The notes under the pieces were generated by a model. It made no database searches and was not told where the DNA came from. It saw only the letters and a list, made by a program, of their open reading frames with translations. A stretch of DNA of 64,000 nucleotides from Rhizobiales bacterium Y(2018) (lineage in GTDB: Bacteria > Pseudomonadota > Alphaproteobacteria > Rhizobiales > Aestuariivirgaceae), in contig SCPD01000002.1 in NCBI GenBank assembly GCA_005502925.1, positions 558,001 through 622,000 of the forward strand, written 5' to 3'. This document shows, piece after piece, positions 1 to 8,247 of the stretch. A program made the position numbers and the translations under genes. Position 1 is the first letter of the stretch. Every line of letters starts with the position of its first letter.

Positions 1-2
1 TC

Positions 3-686
3 CTGTTCGGCCTCGCCGCCGGCGGCCTGATCGGCGCCGTCATGCATCTCCTCGTCGTCCGCTTCATGCTCGACACTGAAGGCTTCGAGGTCAATATCAT
101 CGTGGCCACGGCCGGCGTCGCCATCCTGCTGCAGGATCTTCTCCTCAAATATTACGGTGCCTATCCGTTTCGCCAGCCGGCGCAGATCGAGGGTGTGTTC
201 CGCATCGGCGATATTGCGGTCACCTATCAATCGGTCGGCATCCTGGTCTTGGCGGCGACGCTCATCGGCGGCATCGCCTGGCTCCTGACCCATACACGTT
301 TCGGTCTCGCCATCCGCGCCACCGCCATGAACCGCGAGGCGGCGCTGCTCATGGGCGTCGAGGCGGGTCGCACTTATCTGCAGGTGCTCATCATCGCCGG
401 CGTGCTCGCCGCCGCTGCCGGCATCCTCATCTCGTCGCTGGCGACGCTCTCGCCTGACATGGGCGCCAATCCGCTGCTGCGCGCTTTCGTGATCTGCGTG
501 GTGGCGGGCCTCGGCAGCGTGACCGGCGCCGGCATCGCCGCCCTGGCCCTCGGCCTGTGCGAGGCGGCGATCCAATATTATCTCGGCGTCCGCTACGGAT
601 TTCCCGTCATGCTCCTTCTCGTCATCATCGTCCTGATCTGGAGGCCCGCCGGTCTGTTCGGCCAGCAGGAGGTCGTCCGCTCATGA
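3..686 (+). CDS. livH: Branched-chain amino acid-type ABC transporter permease, LivH family (5'-truncated by window edge)
   Basis: Inner-membrane permease of a HAAT-family ABC importer. The reading frame is open from the first bases of the window, so the true start lies upstream; 227 residues of C-terminal part are visible. It shows several hydrophobic segments and the typical LivH cytoplasmic loop (residues THTRFGLAIRATAMNREAA, near 290-345), followed by the family ending VLIWRPAGLFGQ. The stop overlaps the start of the next gene (ATGA at 683-686), so the two permeases are translationally coupled. The ATPases and binding protein expected of such a transporter are not in the window and probably lie upstream. 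The substrate is unknown; linkage to nitrile/aldoxime enzymes suggests it need not be a branched-chain amino acid. Confidence 0.9.
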   Translation: MFGLAAGGLIGAVMHLLVVRFMLDTEGFEVNIIVATAGVAILLQDLLLKYYGAYPFRQPAQIEGVFRIGDIAVTYQSVGILVLAATLIGGIAWLLTHTRFGLAIRATAMNREAALLMGVEAGRTYLQVLIIAGVLAAAAGILISSLATLSPDMGANPLLRAFVICVVAGLGSVTGAGIAALALGLCEAAIQYYLGVRYGFPVMLLLVIIVLIWRPAGLFGQQEVVRS

Positions 687-2737
687 TGCCGATGCCTGAA
701 ATGAGCCGGCATCTCCTCGGCGCTGTGTTTCTCCTCGCCGCTCTGTCGGCTCTGCCCTTCCTGGTCACCGAGCGTTACGCCCTGGGCGAGTTCATCACCT
801 TTCTCATCTGGGCTTCGGTGGCGGTGCAGTGGAACGTGCTGACCGGCCATGCCGGCGTCTTCTCGCTGGGACAAATGCTGTTCTTCGCGATCGGCTCTTA
901 TTGCGTCGCGATGTTCGCGGTCTATTTCGGCCTGCCGCCTTGGGCGTCCATGCCGGTGGCGGGACTTGCCGCAGGCGTCGCGGCCTTGCTCATCGGCCTT
1001 GCCTGTCTCAGGCTTGCCGCCGCCTATGTGGCGCTCCTCACCTTCGCCATCGCCTATATGGTCTACACGCTCATCATCACCGATTCTGCCTGCTACATCA
1101 CGACAGGCGGCACCTGCACACCCTTCTTCGGCGGCACCAACGGTTTCTCCCAGTTCGTCGATCTCGGTTTCCGCAAACTGCTGAAAGGCAATTGGATCGT
1201 TGGCAACTACTTCTCGGTCCTCGCCGTCTTCGCGCTCTCTTTCGTCGCCTCGATCATCGTGATCCATGGCCGGCTCGGACTGGCTTTCCGCGCCACCAGC
1301 GACAGCGCCATCTATGCCGCGGCACGCGGCATCAACCGGACCAAGTTCCAGATCATCGCCTTCGTCGTCACCGCTTTTTTCACCGGTCTGGCGGGTGCTT
1401 CCTATGCGGCGCATTTCCGCTTTGCAGGCCCCAGCCTGTTCGAGCTCTCGACGCTCATGTTCGTCCTCTCTATGGTGATCGTCGGCGGTCTCAAATCGAC
1501 CTGGGGGCCAATCTTCGGCGCCGCCTTGATGATGATCCTGGTCGAGGTCGGCAAAAGCATGGGCGATGTGCGCAACACCTTGATCGGGCTCGTGCTGGTG
1601 ATTTTCGTGCTGCTTCTGCCGAAGGGTTTGGCGGGGGCCTGGGCTGCGCTGCTGGACAGGCTGCGCCGGTCAAAGGCCGTGTCACCGAGGCTCGAGCCCG
1701 CCATCCCCCCGCATCTCCAGGTGCCGCGCACCCGCCCACTCGCCGCGCCGGAAGGTTTCGTGCCGACGACGCCGTCTTATTCCGCCCGCTTCAGCCCAGA
1801 GGTGACGGCGCTGCCGATGGCGTTCTTCGGCGTGCAGTTCAGCGAACCTTCGCCGGAGAGCGCCAGGGCGATCGCACTCCAGCAGCAGGGTTTTGCGAAG
1901 CCCTTCGGTCCTTCCTTCTGGGACCGCGCCGAATATGTCGATGAGCGGGGATACACCAACAGTATTCTCGTCGGCTATTGGGACGACCGGCAGACCTATG
2001 ATCGCTGGTGCGCGAGCCTGCCGGAAGACTGGTGGCGGGCCGGTGCGCCGCTCGACGGTGCGCTGGGCTTCTTTCGGGAATGCTACACGCCCTCGATCGC
2101 CGATACCGAAACGACATTCTCGCATCCGCATCCGGAAGGTTATGCGACGATCGCATCGGCGATGAGCGGGATGACCGACACGCATGGTTATTGGGGCAGC
2201 GCCCGCGACCGGATTCCACGCGCCCAGACTGACGACCTCGCTCCACAGTGTGCGCCCAAGGCCGCGCTCGCGGGCGGCAATGATACTTTACGACGCCATA
2301 TCGTCGTGACACCACACGACAATCTGTGCCTGCTGCGTTCCGGCCAGGACTGGACCGATACGGACGCGGAGGAGCGTCGCTTCTATCTGGACATGGTGAA
2401 ATTGAAGCTCGATGAGGGCATGGCTTTCATCCGTGACGAGGGTGAGAAGGTTGGCTGCTACTTCAATCGCTACATGACGCTGTGTACGCCGGCGGGTCCG
2501 GTCGACAAGACCTACAGTCTGAGTGCCTGGCGCAGCCTCTGTGAGCTCGAGGCCTGGGTGAAGACCGACAGCCATCTCGCGATCTTCGCGGCGGGCACCC
2601 GGCACTACCGCACATTCAAGGATGCGAGATTGCGCCTCTATCACGAGATGAGCGTGATCCGGGCCAAGGATCAGTCCTTCGAATATTTCAACTGTCATGA
2701 CCGCACCGGCATGCTCAATGCCCTGAACCGGGCCTAG
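683..2737 (+). CDS. In-frame fusion: LivM-type ABC permease + haem aldoxime dehydratase (Oxd)
   Basis: A single 684-residue frame. Residues 1 to about 330 are a LivM permease (hydrophobic segments, loop GRLGLAFRATSDSAIYAAARG, C-terminal VIFVLLLPKGLAG). From about residue 334 it is an entire phenylacetaldoxime dehydratase (PF13816 family, about 350 residues, normal full length), which dehydrates aldoximes to nitriles with haem b. Residues corresponding to those described for Rhodococcus OxdRE are present: Arg510 (YWGSARDRIP), Ser553 (RSGQDW), the proximal haem ligand His631 (SHLAIF) and catalytic His654 (YHEMSV). No stop separates the two parts. GTG at 1679, exactly at the domain junction, could be an internal start, but I see no good ribosome-binding site before it. 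The start at 683 is set by the ATGA overlap with livH. The enzyme part would sit on the cytoplasmic side if the permease keeps the normal topology (inference). Confidence 0.88.
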   Translation: MMPMPEMSRHLLGAVFLLAALSALPFLVTERYALGEFITFLIWASVAVQWNVLTGHAGVFSLGQMLFFAIGSYCVAMFAVYFGLPPWASMPVAGLAAGVAALLIGLACLRLAAAYVALLTFAIAYMVYTLIITDSACYITTGGTCTPFFGGTNGFSQFVDLGFRKLLKGNWIVGNYFSVLAVFALSFVASIIVIHGRLGLAFRATSDSAIYAAARGINRTKFQIIAFVVTAFFTGLAGASYAAHFRFAGPSLFELSTLMFVLSMVIVGGLKSTWGPIFGAALMMILVEVGKSMGDVRNTLIGLVLVIFVLLLPKGLAGAWAALLDRLRRSKAVSPRLEPAIPPHLQVPRTRPLAAPEGFVPTTPSYSARFSPEVTALPMAFFGVQFSEPSPESARAIALQQQGFAKPFGPSFWDRAEYVDERGYTNSILVGYWDDRQTYDRWCASLPEDWWRAGAPLDGALGFFRECYTPSIADTETTFSHPHPEGYATIASAMSGMTDTHGYWGSARDRIPRAQTDDLAPQCAPKAALAGGNDTLRRHIVVTPHDNLCLLRSGQDWTDTDAEERRFYLDMVKLKLDEGMAFIRDEGEKVGCYFNRYMTLCTPAGPVDKTYSLSAWRSLCELEAWVKTDSHLAIFAAGTRHYRTFKDARLRLYHEMSVIRAKDQSFEYFNCHDRTGMLNALNRA

Positions 2738-2742
2738 CTTGC

Positions 2743-4128
2743 ATGCCGCATTTCACGACACTTGCTTCGGCAGCCGAGGCCTTGCGTGCGAGGCACGTCT
2801 CCGCGCCGGAGCTGCTGCGCGATGTTCTCGACCGGATCGGCAGGGATGATCGTTTCGTCCGCGCCTATAGCGACCTGACCCCCGAAACCGCCGAGGTGGA
2901 AGCAAAGGCCGCGGAACTGCGCTATGCACGAGGGGACATTCTGGGGCCGCTCGACGGCATCCCGATCGCCGTCAAGGACCTGATCGACACGACACCGGCC
3001 ATATGCCGCGCCGGGCTGCCGCAGCTTATGAGCTATCGGCCGCTGCACGACGCCGACGTTGTCGCGCGGTTGCGCCGTGCCGGCGCCGTCATCATCGGCG
3101 TGCTCGAAACCGATGCCGGCGCCTTCGGGACACGCACGCCGCAGGTCATCAACCCGATCGCGCCCGATCTCATCGCCGGCGGATCGAGCGGCGGCGCCGG
3201 GGCGGCGGTCTGCGCGGGGCTCGCCTATGGCGCGATCGGCACCGATACGGGTGGCAGCATTCGCATTCCGGCGGCCTGCTGCTCGATATCGGGATTCAAG
3301 CCGAGCTGGGGACGGGTGAGTACGACGGGCGTGCGTCCCTTGGCGCAGTCCTGCGATCATGTCGGGCCGTTGGCCCGCTGCATGGCCGATCTGCAGGCGA
3401 TCCAGGCGGTGCTCGATCCTCATCTGGAAGATGCGGAGGAGCCGATACCGGCGCTACGGATCGGCATTGCCCCTGATTATTTTGCCGACGCCGACCCGCT
3501 GGTGCTCAAGGCGATGGCGCATCTCCGGTCCGCCTTCGAGCATACCCGTCATCGGGTGATCGATTTGCGGATGCCCGCACCGGACGACATCATGGATTCG
3601 CACATGATCACCGTGACGCGCGAGGCTGCCAGATATCACACCGAGCACTTTCCCGGCCTGTGGCAAGCGCATCCCGATATTGCCCGTGACGGCATAGAGC
3701 TCGGCCGGACATTCAGCGATGCGGACTATGCCCTGGCGCAGGCGCGGCGCCGCCGGATCGCCGATGCGGTGGATGGCCTGTTCCAGACCGTCGACATCCT
3801 GATCCTGCCGACCTTGCCGATCGATGCGCCGGCGCGTGAGGCCGACACCGTGTCCTTGCGGGGCTACAGGATGCCGGTCCTCGAAGCCACCATCCGCTAT
3901 ACGGCGCTGTTCAACCATACCGGCCATCCGGTGGTGTCGATTCCGGCTTTCCGCCTGGCCGACGGCCGGGCGCTGAGCGTGCAGGTCGTCGGCGCCCGCC
4001 ACAGCGACCAGAGATTGCTCGCCATTGCCCGGTATTTGGAGGATATATTCGCCGTGACCATCGACTATGACGATTTGGCTAGAGCCGCGCAGATGGATGT
4101 GCGCCGTTTGCGCCGCCGCTACGCGTGA
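2743..4128 (+). CDS. Amidase, amidase-signature (AS) family
   Basis: 461 residues, normal for AS amidases, which hydrolyse amides to carboxylate and ammonia; in this operon it would take the amide made by the nitrile hydratase. The Ser-cisSer-Lys triad is visible: Lys78 (PIAVKDL), Ser148 in GGSSGG and nucleophile Ser172 in GTDTGGSIR. The start lies 5 bases after the stop of the LivM-Oxd gene and the stop is followed 10 bases later by the nitrile hydratase alpha start, so it is one transcription unit. The exact amide substrate cannot be read from sequence; similarity to Glu-tRNA amidotransferase subunit A is only the family-wide fold, as no GatB/GatC is nearby. Confidence 0.9.
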   Translation: MPHFTTLASAAEALRARHVSAPELLRDVLDRIGRDDRFVRAYSDLTPETAEVEAKAAELRYARGDILGPLDGIPIAVKDLIDTTPAICRAGLPQLMSYRPLHDADVVARLRRAGAVIIGVLETDAGAFGTRTPQVINPIAPDLIAGGSSGGAGAAVCAGLAYGAIGTDTGGSIRIPAACCSISGFKPSWGRVSTTGVRPLAQSCDHVGPLARCMADLQAIQAVLDPHLEDAEEPIPALRIGIAPDYFADADPLVLKAMAHLRSAFEHTRHRVIDLRMPAPDDIMDSHMITVTREAARYHTEHFPGLWQAHPDIARDGIELGRTFSDADYALAQARRRRIADAVDGLFQTVDILILPTLPIDAPAREADTVSLRGYRMPVLEATIRYTALFNHTGHPVVSIPAFRLADGRALSVQVVGARHSDQRLLAIARYLEDIFAVTIDYDDLARAAQMDVRRLRRRYA

Positions 4129-4138
4129 GGAGACCCGC

Positions 4139-4753
4139 ATGCCGCATGATCATGATGACCACGACCACGACCACGATCACGATCCATTGGAGCAGGGCCC
4201 GAGCTTGAGAGTGCGCGCGCTCGAGGAATTGATGGTCGCCAAGGGGCTCATCGATCCGGTGGCGCTCGACCGCATCGTCGAATATTACGAGCGCGAAACC
4301 GGCCCGCGCAACGGCGCCAAGGTGGTGGCGCGCGCCTGGCTCGAGCCGGACTTCCGCGACTGGCTGCTCCGCGACGGCACTGCCGCCATCCATGCGATGG
4401 GCTTCACGGGGTATCAGGGCGAGCATATGCGCGTCGTCGCCAACACGCCCAAGCTTCACAATGTCATCGTCTGCACTTTGTGCTCCTGCTATCCCTGGCC
4501 GGTGCTCGGCCTGCCGCCGGCCTGGTACAAGGGTGCGGCCTATCGCTCGCGCGTGGTGCGTGAGCCGCGCGCCGTGCTGAAGGAGTTCGGTCTCGAGATC
4601 GGCACGGATATCGAGATCAAGGTGTGGGATTCGACGGCGGAAATCCGTTACATGGTTCTCCCCATGCGCCCGGCGGATACGGAAGCCTTCACCCTCGATC
4701 AGCTGGCCGGGCTCGTCACCCGCGACGGCATGATCGGCACCGCGCGGCTTTAG
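4139..4753 (+). CDS. nthA: Nitrile hydratase alpha subunit, cobalt type
   Basis: 204 residues. Catalyses hydration of nitriles to amides together with the beta subunit. The metal-binding claw is VCTLCSCY with Cys112, Cys115, Cys117; Thr in the third place and Tyr after the last Cys are the signature of the low-spin Co(III) class, whereas Fe enzymes read VCSLCSCT. Residues 3-15 are an alternating His/Asp tail ([13 protein letters not shown]) that is not part of the usual fold and may hold or deliver metal (inference). The start at 4139 is chosen because GAGGAGA lies at 4126-4132; the frame continues open further upstream but overlaps the amidase. Confidence 0.95.
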   Translation: MPHDHDDHDHDHDHDPLEQGPSLRVRALEELMVAKGLIDPVALDRIVEYYERETGPRNGAKVVARAWLEPDFRDWLLRDGTAAIHAMGFTGYQGEHMRVVANTPKLHNVIVCTLCSCYPWPVLGLPPAWYKGAAYRSRVVREPRAVLKEFGLEIGTDIEIKVWDSTAEIRYMVLPMRPADTEAFTLDQLAGLVTRDGMIGTARL

Positions 4754-4770
4754 GTCGGAGAAAGGCAACC

Positions 4771-5436
4771 ATGGACGGTATCCACGATCTGGGCGGCATG
4801 CATGGCTTCGGTCCGGTTCCCATCGAGACCGGCGATTATGTCTTCAAGGCGCAATGGCAGCGCCGGGCCTTCGCGCTGGCGGAGTTGCTTGGGAGCCCCG
4901 TGCCCTATAGCGCCGACCAGCACCGCCAGGAGATCGAGCGGATGCCGGCTGCCGACTATCTGAAGCTGGATTATTTCGAGAAATGGATCGTCGGGGCGGA
5001 AGCCTTGCTGTTGCAGGCCGGGCTCGTGAGCGAGGAGGAGTTGCGCACAGGGCGCAAGCTCTTCGACGTCGATGTTGCCCGTCACCCGAAAGTCGATGCC
5101 GGAAATCTCATCGCCACTATGCGCGCCGGCGCGCAGCTGGATTTTCCAGATGACGCGCAGAAGCCACGTTTCACCGCCGGACAGAATGTGCGCGTGACGA
5201 AGGATTCGCCCTCCGGCCACACACGGTCACCGCGTTATCTGCGTGGCAGGGCGGGACAGGTCGTCGCCGGTCACGGCGTGTTCCAGTTCGCCGATGCGGT
5301 CGCGGCGGGCCGGGGGCCGGAGCCGCAGCATTGTTACACCGTCGCCTTCACCGCCGGCGAGCTCTGGGGCCGTGATGCCGAAGCCGCGGATATGATTCAC
5401 GCCGATCTGTGGGAGAGCTATCTTGAACCAGCTTGA
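4771..5436 (+). CDS. nthB: Nitrile hydratase beta subunit
   Basis: 221 residues, typical for the family. Begins MDGIHDLGGMHGFGPV, the hallmark N-terminus of beta subunits, and ends with the SH3-like C-terminal barrel found in the family (KDSPSGHTRSPRYLRGRAG ... GELWG ... DLWESYLEP). Forms the alpha-beta heterodimer with the product of the gene 17 bases upstream. GGAG at 4757-4760 is the likely ribosome-binding site. The end overlaps the activator gene by 14 bases. Confidence 0.95.
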   Translation: MDGIHDLGGMHGFGPVPIETGDYVFKAQWQRRAFALAELLGSPVPYSADQHRQEIERMPAADYLKLDYFEKWIVGAEALLLQAGLVSEEELRTGRKLFDVDVARHPKVDAGNLIATMRAGAQLDFPDDAQKPRFTAGQNVRVTKDSPSGHTRSPRYLRGRAGQVVAGHGVFQFADAVAAGRGPEPQHCYTVAFTAGELWGRDAEAADMIHADLWESYLEPA

Positions 5437-5806
5437 TGATCATCGCCTGGCGATCGCGGCGCTCGAACAGGCGCGGCCGCAGAATTCCCAATTATTCCAG
5501 GCGCCCTGGCAGGCGCGCATCTTCGCCCTCATCGTCGAAGCGGTCAAAGCGGGTCATTTTCCCTGGACCGATTTCCAGGCCCGTCTGGTCGCCGCACTTG
5601 CGCGTAACGATGACGCTGACGGTTGCGAGAGCGATGAACTCATCGAAAGACACTATTTCGATGCCTGGCTCATCGCCGCCGAGGAAACGCTTCAGGCGCT
5701 GGGCCTGATCGCGGCCGGCGAAGTCGACCGGCAGATCGAAACCGTGCGCGCCGAGGTCGACAGAATCCGCAGCATTCAGCAGCCGCTGGCCTTCATCCAC
5801 AAATAG
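5423..5806 (+). CDS. Nitrile hydratase accessory protein (P14K/activator type)
   Basis: 127 residues. Small beta-subunit-like proteins of this kind (WQARIFALIVEAVKAGHFPWTDF, EETLQALGLI) act as metallochaperone or self-subunit-swapping partner that loads cobalt into the alpha subunit. It starts with TTG at 5423 inside the beta-subunit gene, with GGGAGAG at 5411-5417 as ribosome-binding site; an ATG at 5436 is in another frame. Order alpha-beta-activator is that of Co-type operons. It closes the plus-strand operon and meets the LysR gene tail to tail 3 bases later, with no obvious terminator hairpin between them. Confidence 0.85.
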   Translation: MNQLDDHRLAIAALEQARPQNSQLFQAPWQARIFALIVEAVKAGHFPWTDFQARLVAALARNDDADGCESDELIERHYFDAWLIAAEETLQALGLIAAGEVDRQIETVRAEVDRIRSIQQPLAFIHK

Positions 5807-5809
5807 AGC

Positions 5810-6727
5810 TCACTCGACCTTCAACTGCTCCTTGGCCATCGCCATGAGCAGGTCGTAGAACTTCACCTCGGCAGGGGTGCGCGCGGCGGATTTCCGCCGG
5901 ATCACTTCATAGGTCGAGTCATAGGCGTAAAGCTCGGGCCGGATCGTGCGCATCTGCTTCTTCGCCGTCCATTGCTCGGCATAATGGACCGGGAGGAAGG
6001 CCAGATACTGTCCCGACAGGATGAGATGAGCGAGGCCTTCGATACTATGGGCCCGCGCGGTGAAATTGAGATTGCGCTCATTCTCGGGCAACTGATCGGC
6101 CGAGACATAGCCGCGTTGCGCATGTTCGCAGGCTTCGATGGCGGCGAGATCTATTTTGGGCGCCTGCTTATAGAGCGGATGTTTTTTGCCGCAGAACAGC
6201 TCCATGCGCGAGGTGAATATCGGCGCATAGCTCAGCTGCGACAGCCGGCGCGGGAAGAAGCCGATGGCCATATGCGCTTGGGCGCCGAGGACCATTTCCT
6301 CGAGCTTGTTCGGCGGCGCGACATGGACGGTGAAATCGACCGAATGAGTGAGCTTGCCGAAGCGCTCGATGGCGTCGCCAAGCTGGAATTTGTGGTGAAA
6401 GACGGCATTGTCGATGATGCCGATCTGCAGCTCGCCGACCAGCCGGTCATGGCCGAGCGCCACGCTGCGGAAGTCTTCGATGTGATTGAACAGTGCATTG
6501 GTCGCGTCATAGACGCGCTGGCCGTCTTCGGTGAGCGCGAAGCCGCCGCGGCCGCGCTGGCAGAGCGACATGCCGAGCCGCGTCTCCAGATTCTTGATGT
6601 GGATGCTGATCGTCGCCTGGCTGACATTGAGCTCGGTCTGCGCAAGCGCGAAGCCGCCGCTGCGCGCCACCGTCATGAACACATGCAGGAGCTTGAGATC
6701 GACATTGCTGATCGAGGGAATTGTCAT
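5810..6727 (-). CDS. LysR-family transcriptional regulator
   Basis: 305 residues, standard LTTR length. N-terminal winged helix-turn-helix at about residues 10-65 (LLHVFMTVARSGGFALAQTELNVSQATISIHIKNLE), followed by a periplasmic-binding-like effector domain. It is divergent from the M20-type hydrolase, with a near-perfect palindrome at 6752-6771 between them, and convergent with the nitrile hydratase operon. By LTTR habit it most likely controls the divergent hydrolase; control of the nitrile operon is possible but its promoter is outside the window. Effector unknown. Confidence 0.92.
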   Translation of the reverse strand: MTIPSISNVDLKLLHVFMTVARSGGFALAQTELNVSQATISIHIKNLETRLGMSLCQRGRGGFALTEDGQRVYDATNALFNHIEDFRSVALGHDRLVGELQIGIIDNAVFHHKFQLGDAIERFGKLTHSVDFTVHVAPPNKLEEMVLGAQAHMAIGFFPRRLSQLSYAPIFTSRMELFCGKKHPLYKQAPKIDLAAIEACEHAQRGYVSADQLPENERNLNFTARAHSIEGLAHLILSGQYLAFLPVHYAEQWTAKKQMRTIRPELYAYDSTYEVIRRKSAARTPAEVKFYDLLMAMAKEQLKVE

Positions 6728-6751
6728 CGCCGCAAAACTTAGAGGATGTTC

Positions 6752-6771
6752 AAAGCGAATATTATCACTTT
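6752..6771. promoter_or_regulatory. Probable LysR binding site
   Basis: AAAGCGA-N6-TCACTTT: inverted repeat with 6 of 7 positions paired, AT-rich centre, lying 24 bases upstream of the LysR start and about 55 bases upstream of the divergent hydrolase start. Position and shape suit the activator site of a LysR-type regulator. It falls inside the 5' extension of the hydrolase frame, which argues against the longer start at 6746. Confidence 0.45.
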
Positions 6772-6826
6772 CGGATGGGTCAATATAGCGGCTTCAGCGA
6801 GAAAGTGGAGATGGTTCAACGGGGCA

Positions 6827-8080
6827 ATGCGTGTGGCGGTGGGCAAGCTGAACAGGATGGAGATCGATATTGCGCGGCTTTGGCGCGATCTCGACGCGTC
6901 GGCGCGAATCGGCCCGGGCCGTGCCGGCGGCCTCAGCCGTCTGGCCTTGGGCGACGCCGACAAGGTCATGCGCGACACTTTCGTGACCTGGTGCAAGGAA
7001 GCAGGCTTGGGCGTGCGGATCGATGCCTTCGGCAACATCTTCGCCCGCCGCGCCGGCCTGGAGGAGTCCGCGCCCGCGATATTGATCGGAAGCCATCTCG
7101 ACACCCAGATCGCCGGCGGGCGTTATGACGGCATATTGGGTGTGCTCGCCGGGCTCGAAGTCATTCGGACATTGAACGATCACGCTGTGGCGACGCGGCG
7201 CCCCATCGAGATCGTGAGCTGGACCAATGAGGAAGGAGTCCGCTTCCAGCCGCCGATGCTGGGATCAGGGGCTTTTGCGGGCATATATGATCCTGACTGG
7301 GTTCATCGCCAGCTGGATGGCGGCAGATCGACCTTCGCCGCGGAATTGGAGCGCATCGGCTATCTCGGCTCCGACAGTCTGTGTCCCGCACATTATGAGT
7401 CCTATTTCGAGCTTCATATCGAGCAGGACGAAGTGCTCGAGGCAGAGGGGCTCCATGTCGGGATCGTGACCAGCGGCTTCAAATCCTTCGGCCTGGAGCT
7501 GTGCGTGACCGGTGAGAATGCGCATTCCGGGCCGACACAGATGCGCCGCCGACGTAACGCTCTCGTAGGCGCTTCCCTGTTGATTGCGAGGCTCAATGAG
7601 ATCGGCTGGTCGCATGAGCCGGAAGGGCGCACGACCTGTTCCCGCCTGACGGTCGAGCCGAACCGCTATGGGATCATTCCGCATCTTGCCGAATTGACCG
7701 TCGATCTGCGGCATCCCGATGCGGCGACGGCGGCGGACATGTGTTCGCGATTCCGCGACTTCCTGCCACTCGCGGCGCGCAAAGCGAATGTCGAGATTGC
7801 AGTTGCAAGGGAATGGAGTTTCGGCGACTTCGCCTTCGACGCGAAGCTGATCAATCTCGTCCGCAGCGTCGCCTCGGATCTCGGCGTGTCACACCGGCAT
7901 CTTATGAGCGCGGCTGGACACGACGCCTATAATATCTCCAAGGTCATCCCGACCGTGATGATCTTCACGCCGTGCCGGGACGGCATCAGTCACAACGAAA
8001 GCGAGCACATCGAGCCGGCCTATACCGCGCCGGGTGTGAATGTGCTGCTCAACGCGGTCCTGCGCCGCGCCAATGCCTGA
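6827..8080 (+). CDS. M20-family Zn amidohydrolase (hydantoinase/N-carbamoyl-amino acid hydrolase/allantoate amidohydrolase type)
   Basis: 417 residues from ATG 6827 (ATG 6857 is an equally possible start; family members are about 400-415 residues). Hydrolyses an N-carbamoyl or ureido amide. Metal ligands of the family are visible in order: His in SHLDT, Asp in GGRYDGILGV, Glu in WTNEEGVRF, His in LHIEQ and the late His in GISHNESEHI. The substrate-orienting segments GHDAYN and the dimerisation domain with ENAHSGPTQM are present. Stands alone downstream of a divergent LysR. Whether it belongs to the neighbouring nitrile pathway (for instance to process N-carbamoyl products) is inference. Confidence 0.85.
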   Translation: MRVAVGKLNRMEIDIARLWRDLDASARIGPGRAGGLSRLALGDADKVMRDTFVTWCKEAGLGVRIDAFGNIFARRAGLEESAPAILIGSHLDTQIAGGRYDGILGVLAGLEVIRTLNDHAVATRRPIEIVSWTNEEGVRFQPPMLGSGAFAGIYDPDWVHRQLDGGRSTFAAELERIGYLGSDSLCPAHYESYFELHIEQDEVLEAEGLHVGIVTSGFKSFGLELCVTGENAHSGPTQMRRRRNALVGASLLIARLNEIGWSHEPEGRTTCSRLTVEPNRYGIIPHLAELTVDLRHPDAATAADMCSRFRDFLPLAARKANVEIAVAREWSFGDFAFDAKLINLVRSVASDLGVSHRHLMSAAGHDAYNISKVIPTVMIFTPCRDGISHNESEHIEPAYTAPGVNVLLNAVLRRANA

Positions 8081-8151
8081 GGCAACCTTACGGAACCAAG
8101 ACGTACTATGCGGCGTTGTTCCCGCGTCCGTAAAAACAAGGGAATAGCTCA

Positions 8152-8235
8152 ATGCTCAAAGGTGGCTTGTTGTGGCTGATCGGTATCCCGATTCCAGTGA
8201 TCATCGTTTTGTACTTCATGGGCTATCTGCATTGA
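8152..8235 (+). CDS. 27-residue single-span membrane peptide
   Basis: Short frame ATG 8152 to TGA 8233-8235. Starts MLKGGLLWLIGIPIP and continues with a hydrophobic run to FMGYLH, giving one transmembrane helix with a positive residue at the N-terminus. AAGGGA at about 8138-8143 is a correctly spaced ribosome-binding site. Comparable tiny Leu/Ile/Pro-rich membrane peptides occur in Rhizobiales genomes as hypothetical proteins (from memory, unverified). It follows the hydrolase by 71 bases and ends 12 bases before the convergent queuosine-transporter-like gene. Function unknown. Confidence 0.6.
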   Translation: MLKGGLLWLIGIPIPVIIVLYFMGYLH

Positions 8236-8247
8236 GGATGCGCACCA

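Noticed and set aside
5972-6742. 256-codon plus-strand frame opposite LysR
   Set aside because: Composition is typical of an antisense shadow and LysR is clear on the other strand.
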